Shown here piece after piece: positions 14,776 through 21,782 of a DNA stretch of 21,782 nucleotides. Origin of the DNA: Chara braunii (Eukaryota; Streptophyta; Charophyceae; Charales; Characeae); contig BFEA01000723.1 of the NCBI GenBank assembly GCA_003427395.1, positions 133,148-154,929 of the forward strand, read 5' to 3'. The notes below the pieces were generated by a model. That model did not search any database and had not been told where the DNA came from. It saw only the letters and a program-made list of their open reading frames with translations. Numbering within the stretch: the first letter of the stretch is position 1; each line of letters starts with the position of its first letter. The position numbers and the translations under genes are program-made.

Positions 14776-15462
14776 TATTCCTATGTGACATGGTAGGACC
14801 GGAGGGGTCGGGCAACATGGAGAGGTAGCTCAGACCGTCTTTAGGTCTGGCTTCTCATTTCGGGAAAATAGTCAGCTGGTGAGCTTGATAGTCAGATTCG
14901 ATGAGGGGCTCCGCTCAGAGGTAGTACACAGAGAAGCGGAGCTGAACTGAGACACCAGGAATATATTGAAATGCCACTGTGTCATTGAACCAGATCCAGA
15001 TAGTGTGATGAGAGGGAGAGCTTAAGCTCCAGGACTAGGTAAGGCTCGTGGTTAGAGCTTTGACTGGCATTGAGCTAAATAAGACAGAGGGTCTCCTTCG
15101 GAGAGGTTGGGACGGCCAGATCAGAACAAAGATGGGTTCGTGCTGATGGTGGGTGGAACAGAATTTTTCGCCACCCCTGATTTTACTTGTGCTTCAAGGT
15201 TTAAATTTTGGAAGATGGCTGTAGTTGGATAGAGGTTGGGACGCTAGACCCGATTTTCAGCTCAACTCTAGACTGGGGTCTTGCCCTTATTTGGGCGTTA
15301 AGATCTAAATTGTTAGTAAAAAGACGAGAGGATGGGACGCTGGACCCGGTTTCCAGCACAAGCCTAGAGTGGGCTGTGGACCATGCAAAGTTCTATTCTC
15401 CGGGTTGTTTGTGAGGATTCCCGGCCTCATTTCAAATTGGTAATAAAAGTTAATCATTCTTC

Positions 15463-15504
<42 letters not shown>
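14776..15504 (+). mobile_element. LINE 3' untranslated region and poly(A) tail, copy 2, 5'-truncated
   Basis: It starts at TATTCCTATGTGACATGG, the same point as 12180 in copy 1, and follows it to the tail with few differences, including AATAAA (15442-15447) and the hairpin motifs. The first hairpin (15243-15261) has lost pairing through substitutions; the second (15339-15357) is intact. The tail is 15464-15504, then a short (CA)n. The abrupt 5' start is typical LINE truncation. No target duplication was found. Confidence 0.88.
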
Positions 15505-15505
<1 letters not shown>

Positions 15506-15514
15506 ACACACACA

Positions 15515-15670
15515 CGGTAGGCCGGGCCAAAATATCTATGACATCTGTAGAATTGCCTACAAGGATTGTTTTTTTTTGTTTCTCAACTAATCAGAACTTG
15601 GACATGATGCAGACTCAACTAATCAGAACTTGGACATGATGCAGACTGAGGTTTCTTAGGGCCGTTGCTA
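15515..15670. repeat. 32-bp tandem duplication in unassigned sequence
   Basis: CTCAACTAATCAGAACTTGG with ACATGATGCAGA occurs twice in a row (about 15582-15645). Confidence 0.9.
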
Positions 15671-15776
15671 CCTTCTTAGGCGGAATAGAACGAGAGGTCA
15701 TTGTAGCTGTATATGGTGCAATTTTCAGTCTACATACGGCGGTGATGGCCTCACGTGTCTATTCGGGCGCAGACGG
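15671..15776. mobile_element. MITE family A, copy 8 (TA target site)
   Basis: TA flanks CCTTCTTAGGCGGAATAGAA and CTATTCGGGCGCAGACGG. GGTCATTGTAGCTGTATATGG and TTTTCAGTCTACATACGG are the diverged inner parts. Confidence 0.84.
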
Positions 15777-15796
15777 TAAGGAGCTCCTCCGACTGA

Positions 15797-15866
15797 TGAA
15801 CATGTGGAAACAATGCACACAGGTGATTATGGCCAAAGAACATGTGGAAACAATGCACAGAGGTGA
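15797..15866. repeat. 40-bp tandem duplication
   Basis: GAACATGTGGAAACAATGCA with CANAGGTGA occurs at about 15797 and 15837. It follows the MITE directly. Confidence 0.88.
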
Positions 15867-16007
15867 AAGGGGGGCAGCGTCTATGCGAAGAGGCAGTGCT
15901 AACTGTTTTGGAAGATTCATCTGGTGGCCAAGGTACCCTTTTTGTTCGTCTTTTTCTTTTCTAAATACCCAACTTGTTTCGTGTGTATCGTGGTCATTCT
16001 ATCTCCT

Positions 16008-16174
16008 TGGCCGAGGTCCCACTAGCAAAGAGGATCGGATCGAATGCCTGAATGTGGATGTGTTTTATGCGGAGATGCAGACAAGCAGTTCAATCTCGAT
16101 TTCCTGCACCTCTCAACAAACACGTCCAGATGCGTGCATTCGATCCGATACTCTTTGTTAGTGGGACCAAACCC
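16008..16174. mobile_element. MITE family C, 167 bp
   Basis: GGTCCCACTAGCAAAGAG and CTCTTTGTTAGTGGGACC are the near-terminal repeats, extended inward by GATCGGATCGAATGC and GCATTCGATCCGAT. The centre (CAGTTCAATCTCGATTTCC) is shared with 19783-19934. Confidence 0.85.
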
Positions 16175-16412
16175 CTTGATTACATTTCTACGCAGTTCAC
16201 AGATATCACTGCTAATAAACAGATCAGGAATTCAATTCCTGTTCGAATCGGATGAGTGTGTAATGCCACTCTACACCCACTCTTCGGTCTTTTGCCTGAG
16301 ACACCCCGCAGATGGCCAGGTGCATTCACGAGCACGTGGCGGGCGGACGGTGCAGGTGCAGAATGCCTTCCCGGGTAAATCCCGTCGCAGGGAAACGGCA
16401 AAGTCCGGAGAG
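16175..16412. other. Unassigned stretch
   Basis: No repeat, RNA gene or convincing frame was found. Confidence 0.5.
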
Positions 16413-16699
16413 CTCCAGACCCTTTTTTTTCTTTTTCTTTTTTTTTTTTTAAATTTGGACCATTTCTCGATTTATGCGTGTCATCCTTTATTATTATTAT
16501 TACTTTTTATTCTTTTAAAACTTTTTTTTTAACCCTTCATCCTTTAAAGCGCAGCGGCCATGCTAATCTTCTCCGTAAAAAATAAAATAAAAAATAAATG
16601 AATAAATAAATAAGTAAATAAATAAATAGATAAATAAATAAATAAAATCTTCTGTGTATCGCTCCAATTTTAACGGATGTCCCGAAGGACTCCAGACCC
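16413..16699 (-). pseudogene. U6 spliceosomal RNA retropseudogene, split by two insertions
   Basis: Read on the minus strand from 16690, GTCCTTCGGGACATCCG, TTAAAATTGGAGCGATACA, AGAAGATTAGCATGGCC, TGCGC, GGATGACACGCATAAATC and GAGAAATGGTCCAAATTT follow U6 from first to last base, in green-plant form. A run of A with two G follows the 3' end. CTCCAGACCC duplicates the target (16413-16422 and 16690-16699). It is therefore a retrocopy, without its own promoter. Two later insertions split it: an AAAT-rich stretch (16573-16645) with AATCTTCT on both sides, and 46 A/T-rich bases (16491-16536) with TCATCCTTTA on both sides. The essential ACAGAGA box reads ACACAGA here, and other changes show it is not a working gene. 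Confidence 0.9.
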
Positions 16700-16720
16700 A
16701 TTTTCACCCTGTGCAAGGGC

Positions 16721-16836
16721 GACTTCGGACCGTTTCACGATTTTTGCGTGTCATCAAGGGGTTTTGTCTTTTTTACGACTTTGGACCGTTTCTTTGCAAG
16801 CGTACCGTTGCATTTTTAACGGACGGCCCACTGGAC
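16721..16836 (-). pseudogene. Second, strongly diverged U6-like sequence
   Basis: On the minus strand from 16836 there is GTCCAGTGGGCC, CCGTTAAAAATGCAACGGTAC (like the U6 5' end). Later come GATGACACGCAAAAATCG, then TGAAACGGTCC (like the U6 3' end). The middle (AGAAGATTAGCATGG region) is missing, and an extra AAACGGTCCAAA lies in between. It starts 30 bases from the first pseudogene. A U6 origin is likely but not certain. Confidence 0.5.
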
Positions 16837-16880
16837 ATCCTAGACGTTGTCTTCACAGTAAGTAAGCCGCTCAGCTTTGC

Positions 16881-16925
16881 CGATTGACCATTCTTTTTTT
16901 TTTTTTTTTTCCCGATTGACTATTC
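16881..16925 (-). mobile_element. Tail-only poly(A) insertion, 13-bp near-perfect target duplication
   Basis: CGATTGACCATTC (16881-16893) and CGATTGACTATTC (16913-16925) differ at one base. The 19 bases between are T with two C at one end. Confidence 0.62.
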
Positions 16926-16991
16926 GACAACTGTCGAGATTCTGGACCTCAGGCACAGGCTTGGTAAACGCAAACGTCCCTCGACTTGCTG

Positions 16992-17094
16992 CCTTCTTCA
17001 CCCGAATACAACGCACCGTAATTATGGCTGTATTGGGGGTATTTTTTGGGTTTAAATACAGCAATGACCGTACGTTGTATTGGGGGGAAGAGGG
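16992..17094. mobile_element. MITE family A, copy 9
   Basis: CCTTCTTCACCCGAATACAA on the left; CCGTACGTTGTATTGGGG with GGAAGAGGG and TA on the right. The left flank is TG in place of TA. Confidence 0.83.
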
Positions 17095-17282
17095 TAGTGT
17101 AGCAGCAGGCGGGTTTGGTCGCTTCGATGTAGCATTTTTTCCGTCTTAGGGCGTACTCACTGTAGGAGATTTTTTGACCGATCCCTGAGCGAAATTGGGG
17201 CCAGATTCGAAGACACTGGCCGTTGATGCGGTCAGATACGTCCAGGAAAGTTGTAATGTCAGTTATTATTTTAGACGATAAT
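17095..17282. other. Unassigned stretch
   Basis: No repeat, RNA gene or reading frame worth naming was seen. Confidence 0.5.
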
Positions 17283-17437
17283 GTCTTTTTTTTTCTTTTT
17301 TTGAAAGGGGCGACGGCCTTGAGATATCATCATTGAACTTTTTTTTTTTTTTTTTTTAATGAAGAAAAAACAAGCACTTTATTAAAACTGTTTCATCATT
17401 GAACTGACTGGCCCCAGGCAATTCAGAATGAATTTAT
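17283..17437 (-). mobile_element. SINE 3' tail, minus strand, split by an insertion
   Basis: On the minus strand GGCCAGTCAGTTCAATGATG, ATATCTCAAGGCCGTCG and an A-rich tail match the SINE end at 14700-14745. A 53-base retroposon interrupts it (17340-17392). Confidence 0.75.
17327..17405 (-). mobile_element. Truncated poly(A) retrocopy with a polyadenylation signal, 13-bp target duplication
   Basis: TCATCATTGAACT is present at 17327-17339 and 17393-17405. On the minus strand the 53-base insert reads AACAGTTTTAATAAAGTGC, a short T-rich stretch, then about 18 A. AATAAA lies about 20 bases before the tail, so this is the last few dozen bases of a polymerase II transcript of unknown gene. Confidence 0.82.
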
Positions 17438-17439
17438 TC

Positions 17440-17936
17440 TCTTCATCTGACGGGTTTGAGAATCGATTGGTAAGAATTTCAGAGGAGTCCGATTTGGTGA
17501 TAGGACCTTGGCTGAGCTCAGGAGGACCTTAGTCGGAAAGACTTCATTGTGCTCGCAAAGCAGTGAGATTTCAGGTGATGTAGATTGCAGATGGGAGCTG
17601 GCCCGTGGTTAACGGGTGAGGTCGGTAGCTGAGCAACTGGGACTGGATGAAAGACCTGTCAGTACAAGTCTCTCCAAGGATGGGATGAGTTGCAGTTAGA
17701 CCCCCATGAAGCGAAGCCGGGTAAGGCTCCGGGATAAGAATGATTGATTGGGCTAGGGACAGAGAGAGGGTCTGTTTGGTAATGTACGATGGTAGAGTTC
17801 AATTGCCTGACTCTCATGGGGTGTTTGGAAATAGCAAGATTAATGATAGGAGCATGGGACACTGGACCCCGTTTCCAGTTAGCCTCGCTGAGGCTTGGTT
17901 CTCCTGTCGGGGTTGAGATGTGGAGGGATTCCCGGA
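17440..17936 (+). mobile_element. Diverged relative of the LINE 3' region
   Basis: GGGACACTGGACCCCGTTTC near 17856, GGTAAGGCTC and GGATTCCCGG occur in the order seen in the LINE 3' end (12456, 12745, 12827). The hairpin motif is at 17861-17879. There is no AATAAA or poly(A) tail; a family C terminus (GCCAAGTCCCACTAGC) starts at 17937 where the end would be expected. Confidence 0.5.
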
Positions 17937-18298
17937 GCCAAGTCCCACTAGCACCAGTGCGGCATGGTGCGGCGCATTTAAAAATGATAGACGTGCATTT
18001 GAAAAGCATAAAAGAATGAAAAATAAATAAATCGGGGACACTCCATGTCTGACGTTCTGCCGTGGAGGAAACAACGGAGGTCATTGGGACAGTACGCAGA
18101 CAATGATGGGTCGGCAGAACGTAACCGCAAGCGGTGCACAGCTTTGTTTCCTGTGAAGGACAGGCAAGGGGTGTACGTGGGCATGTTTGGCCATTGATGC
18201 AGTGTGTAATTCCTCTGGCAGTTGGCTCGTTGGAAGGTTCGGTTCCGTTACGCGGCATTTGTGGGCTTGACGTTGGGATTTTCGGTGACCTGATGTTC
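17937..18298. other. Unassigned stretch beginning with a family C terminus
   Basis: GCCAAGTCCCACTAGCAC stands at 17937, and its near inverse, TAGTGGGACTTGGCCAC, at 19634-19650. The sequence between includes other elements, so a 1.7-kb element is only a possibility. A long minus-strand frame (17659-18363) crosses LINE-like sequence and shows no domain; I do not call it a gene. Confidence 0.4.
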
Positions 18299-18500
18299 GG
18301 CCTCCCGCTCCACTGCCCTCGGCACGCAGAAAAGGGAACAATCTGCGCGGTGTAGCTGTCCATGTTCTAGCAGAATATTCACTCTCGTTTTGCAGTACAA
18401 GTGGGTAGTTGAGCGAGGCCGAGTGGGCAGGGCTCCAGTACTGTCGAAATGTGCAAGAGTGCAGTGAATCTTCCGCTACAACATGGGAAGATACAACACG
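18299..18500. mobile_element. Foldback MITE like 2655-2773, plus a partial inverted copy
   Basis: GGCCTCCCGCTCCACTGCC at 18299 faces GGGTAGTTGAGCGAGGCC ending 18420, and the middle CCATGTTCTAGCAGAATATTC matches the copy at 2655. From 18420 to about 18500 part of the same element recurs in opposite orientation (TGCAGTGAATCTTCCGCTAC). No target duplication is clear. Confidence 0.62.
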
Positions 18501-18541
18501 CATATTTTTAATGTTTCTGCGTGGGGAGGGTAGTGGATGAA

Positions 18542-18664
18542 GGGCATCGCCACGCCACTCTCGAAATGTGCGAAATGAGAATGAACTTCCGGCTAGAACA
18601 TGGGCCAGATGCACCCGCCACATTTTTGTCTTTTTCGCATTTCAAGAGTGGTGTGGCGACGCCC
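18542..18664. mobile_element. MITE family B, copy 3 (GAA target duplication)
   Basis: GGGCATCGCCACGCCACTC and GAGTGGTGTGGCGACGCCC are the ends. GAA flanks both (18539-18541 and 18665-18667). It is 123 bp, the same length and orientation as copy 1. Confidence 0.88.
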
Positions 18665-18871
18665 GAAGGCCCATTCGTGGGACAGCTGTGCAGTGGACAA
18701 GCCATTCTTTCCGCCAGTTCCAAGGACTGCCGTCCTTCACCGCCCGTACCACCCACTGTGGCTCCTTCGCTGCATTGGCTGGCACCGTCTTCAGTAGTCA
18801 CGCAGTAAGCTTCGGTATGAGCTTCGGCATTCAGTATTCAGGGACGGGGGCAATTGCCTCCAGCTGCCTCC
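18665..18871. other. Unassigned stretch
   Basis: Nothing recognised between the MITE and the (GT)n tract. Confidence 0.45.
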
Positions 18872-18872
18872 G

Positions 18873-18951
<79 letters not shown>
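18872..18951. repeat. Compound (GT)n(GA)n microsatellite
   Basis: GT repeats to about 18932, then GA repeats to 18951. Confidence 0.96.
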
Positions 18952-19782
18952 AGTCAACGGCAAGACATAGCCGTTCAGGAAAACTAAGCTGACCACTTCA
19001 AACTTCATGACCAACACTGGCATCAGAGAGCCGAATGAGAGCACGCGATACACACAGGTCACAGACTGTGTAGAACGTGCTTGAGTGTTCTTTGCACGGT
19101 CACCAGCACGGCCATCCCCACAGCACCACCACGCACGCAGACATTCACAGAAACAACGGCAATCATGCGTCTGCCAAGCGCNACATTCACAGGAATAATC
19201 AATAGATGCGTCTGTTCCGACATCCTCAAGTATTCTGACACTGCCACCTCCGACTNCACACCCCACTNCCGTTTACGAACGGCCTGTCGTGAGCTCGAAC
19301 CCTCACGCACACAAAGAAATTGTATTCTCCGTCNGCGCTCGTACAAAACNTTTNCGTTTNTTTCAATACCCACGAACTNCAAATCGTCCTTNAAACCGGT
19401 CCCTATTTCAGACACTATTCAGGCCATGTCACAGACCTAAACCCGTCCAAAACTCCTTTAACTAATTCGACAAAAGAGTCCACCAATGAAAAAACGGCTT
19501 CTCCTATATCATTTGTGATTTCTCAACTAAAAAACAGCCTAAATACTCCTCACCCTGCGATCACATCTACATCTGCGGTTTTCAGCCAAGTCGCACATTG
19601 TGAGATACCTCCCGACGAAACTAAACCGTCGTGTAGTGGGACTTGGCCACCGGCCTCCTTTTGCCTTTATAATTAGACTGTATGCTATTTTCAACAACAA
19701 CAACAAAAAAAAAAAGGAAAATCCGACGAGGTTTTTTTTTTTTTTTTTTGGGTTCCCTTTTATTGGCGTATTTTACTCATCT
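18952..19782. other. Unassigned stretch with clustered ambiguous bases
   Basis: Nine single Ns lie between 19182 and 19392. ACATTCACAG followed by ATGCGTCTG occurs twice about 42 bp apart (19141 and 19183). Plus-strand frames here are rich in Ser, Thr and Pro but match nothing I know, and the Ns prevent a firm reading. T and A runs lie at 19690-19750. Confidence 0.4.
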
Positions 19783-19934
19783 GGGCAGAGGTCCCACTAG
19801 CAACAGGGATCGGATTGAGTGCCTGAATCTGGATATGTTTTAGGCAAAGATGCAGAAAAGCAGTTCAATCTCGATTTCCTGCACCTGTGCACAAACACGT
19901 CCAGATGCAGGCATTCAGTCCGATTGGGGCGGAA
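19783..19934. mobile_element. MITE family C, right end lost
   Basis: GGGCAGAGGTCCCACTAGC on the left, then GATCGGATTGAGTGCCTGAA, the shared centre, and CACGTCCAGATGCAGGCATTC. The outer right terminus is missing after CCGATTGGGG. Confidence 0.75.
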
Positions 19935-20080
19935 ATGAATACAAAGGTTTGGTGGCCGGGAGGTCTTATAACTTTGCCCTTATTTTATTTTGTCAATCCG
20001 GATTCGAACTTGGGTCTACGGTGAAGGGCGGTTACCTCTCTTGGTGGAGGGAGGTAAGGGCATGTTTCTCCCTTTATTCA

Positions 20081-20467
20081 GCGGCCTATCTCAATAGGTT
20101 AGGCACGCAAGTGGCATTCAGGAGGTCGTGGGTTCAACCCCCATGGCCGCATGGCTGCCTGTCATGGTCACCTGTGGCACGCTCGGTTCCAACCAAGTGA
20201 CATAGTCAGCTGGATACTCCCAGTGGGTATTAATAAGGTCGTCAGCCAACACTGGTGTGAGTGCACGTGTGAGTGGGTTGCGTGTGGTGTGTGGGAGAGT
20301 GTTGGTGGGTTGCCTGTGGTCTGTGGGAGAGTGTTCGCCTCAGGGGTAGGGGAAGATGAAAAGGGGGGCACAGTCACTGGCAAATGCTCGGTCCTTGTGT
20401 TAATGGGGCCCCCACCGGCGGCAACAACCTTAAGCTTGCAGGCGTCCCCTGTATATCCTGTGGAGTA
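20081..20467 (+). mobile_element. tRNA-derived SINE, head and partial body
   Basis: The head 20081-20150 has TATCTCAATAGG (A box) and GGTTCAACCC (B box, 20131-20140). GCGGCC at the start pairs with GGCCGC at the end, so the acceptor-like stem is better kept than in the copy at 1131. The body shares GGGGCACAGTCACTGGC and GCTCGGTCC with that copy. The 3' end and poly(A) tail are not evident. The middle carries GTGTG-rich sequence not seen in other copies. Confidence 0.78.
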
Positions 20468-20776
20468 GTGTTAGGTCGTGAAAGGAAAGAATGTGTTCCA
20501 TGACATGGCAGAACGCCAGTTAAAATTTCCCAGTTTGTGCCAATTTGTGGGGATATGGGTGTATCTATGGGACGCTGGACCCGGTTTCCAGCAGGTGCTG
20601 CTCCCCACCAATAGATGGAGCATTTAAAAAAATAATAATAAAAAAAAAAGATGTAAAAGAACGCCAGTTAAAATATGCGAGGTGAGAGAGCATATATATA
20701 GTTGTCAACAGTACATTGGTGTTCCCCATTTTTCCTGCCCTTTTATACATATCGTCTTCCCGGTGGACCGTCCTGA
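20468..20776. other. Unassigned stretch with an orphan LINE-type hairpin motif
   Basis: GCTGGACCCGGTTTCCAGC (20574-20592) is identical to the hairpin in the LINE 3' region. A short GGTGCTGCTCCCC stretch and an A-rich run (20627-20650) follow, so this may be the last piece of a truncated retroelement. AGAACGCCAGTTAAAATNT occurs twice (20510 and 20658). Confidence 0.5.
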
Positions 20777-20827
20777 GAGAAGGAGAAGATGTTTAAAAAA
20801 AAAAAAAAAAAAGAGAAGGAGAAGATG
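20777..20827 (+). mobile_element. Tail-only poly(A) insertion, 15-bp target duplication
   Basis: GAGAAGGAGAAGATG occurs at 20777-20791 and exactly again at 20813-20827. The 21 bases between are TTT followed by A residues. Confidence 0.75.
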
Positions 20828-21782
20828 ATAATAAACGATGGGCTGTGGCCGTCTGTTTCGTAGGAGTTTCACCGTTTTCTGTTTTTTTTTTCCATCGGAG
20901 AGCAAGGGCTGAGTTCCAATAACCCGAAATCTTGACTTACTACTGTAGATGATGAAGATCAACGGCCAGAAATGGAGGTTCCAGCCAAGTGGGATTTGGC
21001 CCCAGGAGCAAGGGCTGAGTTCCAATAACCCTATTTCGGTTCATTGCATAGTTCTGTGCGAACTTGCGAAGTGGCGTACAGGAGCGAGGTCCCATTTTAT
21101 GAAGTCAGAGAGAGTAGCCATGCTGTCCTTAAATGATCAATATATACAGACAGCATAACAGGGCAGAAGGATATTGTACTGATTAGCATTAAGGGACACG
21201 AGATAGAACCTCAGGCATAGGATATAGAGTTGGCTGTCCAGTTGGCTGTGGGATATAACTGTGAACAGGGCTGAATGTTTGATCGGCAGTTGGTTATGGG
21301 TTCGGCCAAGAGTACCTTGCCCAGCCCCGCACGGCTGCAAAATATGTGAGCTACGCACCCGTTTTCCTGCTATGAATGGAATGAGCCTTGTTTGAGGGAG
21401 GGTGTTGCATACCGTATAAGTGCAGACCAGAACAAGAAGTGACCTTTCAATACAAAGTATAAGATAGCACAGCGGAAGACTTAGATACTAGTGATCCGAA
21501 CAATCAATGTTGTAATGCAGCCCTGAACATACATCATCATCATCGTTTCATAGTGTGAATGGGTCTGGCGCTTCACACAGGAAGACAGCGCCAGCCCAGA
21601 ACATGCACAGACGAGGAGGAAGGGGATAGACGAAAAGGAGGGGAAGATGGGAATGTTGTCAACACCAAGTCTTCGGCACAAGCCCATATAGTCCCTCGTC
21701 GAACTGTCTGAATCCCAAATGTCAAGTCTGGATCCAATGTCGTCAAGTCTCAAGTCACAACTCTGTCTCTCTCTGTCGTAGT
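20828..21782. other. Unassigned stretch with a 26-bp direct repeat
   Basis: The 26 bases beginning GAGCAAGGGCTGAG at 20900-20925 recur exactly at 21006-21031, enclosing 80 bases that end in GGGATTTGGCCCC, similar to a family C end. The last 750 bases show no repeat, RNA gene or recognisable protein. Confidence 0.5.

Noticed and set aside
15793-15815. Second hammerhead (CTGATGA followed by GGAAAC)
   Set aside because: Only seven bases separate the two core parts, so no stem II hairpin can form, and there is no flanking stem I.
16413-16699. Active U6 gene
   Set aside because: It is split by two insertions, has a poly(A) tail and target duplication, and lacks plant U6 promoter elements next to its 5' end.
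17659-18363. Longest open frame in the window (234 codons, minus strand) as a gene
   Set aside because: It crosses LINE-3'-like sequence and a family C terminus, shows no domain or compositional signal, and competing frames are open in the same place.
19605-19635. CCGACGAAAC identical to the stem II and GAAAC part of the ribozyme
   Set aside because: There is no CTGATGA upstream; a 10-base match alone is expected by chance.
17937-19650. 1.7-kb family C transposon
   Set aside because: The two ends match, but unrelated MITEs, a microsatellite and Ns lie between, with no transposase; two independent relics are equally likely.
20081-20150. Functional tRNA gene with a good acceptor-like stem
   Set aside because: The D and anticodon arms pair poorly, and SINE body sequence follows.

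Overview
This window is intergenic or intronic DNA from a repeat-rich eukaryotic nuclear genome, with no complete protein gene that I can support. The best taxonomic clue is a U6 snRNA pseudogene at 16413-16699. Its 3' domain, read on the minus strand, has the green-plant form (for example GACACGCATAAATCGAG, then AAATGGTCCAAATTT), not the animal form. A LINE fragment at 11353-12113 with a CxxC...ExxxH zinc-knuckle C-terminus, as in plant non-LTR elements, agrees with this. I infer the green-plant lineage; a large charophyte-type genome is one possibility, but the species is not determinable from this sequence. Scattered Ns and a short N gap mark a draft assembly.

Most of the window is explained by four kinds of repeat. 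(1) DNA-transposon-derived foldbacks (MITEs): family A (nine copies, TA target sites), family B with relatives (3-bp target duplications) and family C (termini based on GGGGCCAAGTCCCACTAGC). (2) Poly(A) retroposons: a tRNA-headed SINE, two copies of one LINE 3' end, a second short SINE-like family, the U6 retropseudogene, and insertions that are little more than a poly(A) tail, many with recognisable target-site duplications. (3) Tandem and simple repeats. (4) Unassigned single-copy-looking stretches.

Layout: 1-2.2 kb holds nested terminal-inverted-repeat elements, a perfect 48-bp palindrome and a full SINE with a 16-bp target duplication; 2.2-4.4 kb is MITEs and SINE debris; 5.1-5.7 kb holds a hammerhead ribozyme at the tip of a long hairpin, inside an approximately 400-bp repeat unit; 6.2-6.8 kb holds a candidate signal-peptide exon whose splice donor was duplicated by a retroposon; 7.0-9.3 kb is tandem repeats and MITEs; 9.6-10.4 kb is a nested inverted-repeat block; 11-13 kb is MITEs and the LINE; 14.6-15.5 kb is a SINE and the second LINE 3' end; 16.4-16.8 kb is U6-derived; the remainder is MITEs, microsatellites and unassigned sequence.

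The most exciting signal is the hammerhead (5382-5441). Its core is intact, stems I, II and III all pair, and stem III continues, with interruptions, into a rod-like hairpin. Partial copies of the flanking sequence lie about 400 bp apart. This resembles the genomic copy of a small circular, viroid-like or retrozyme-like RNA, but it matches no autonomous element I can see here.
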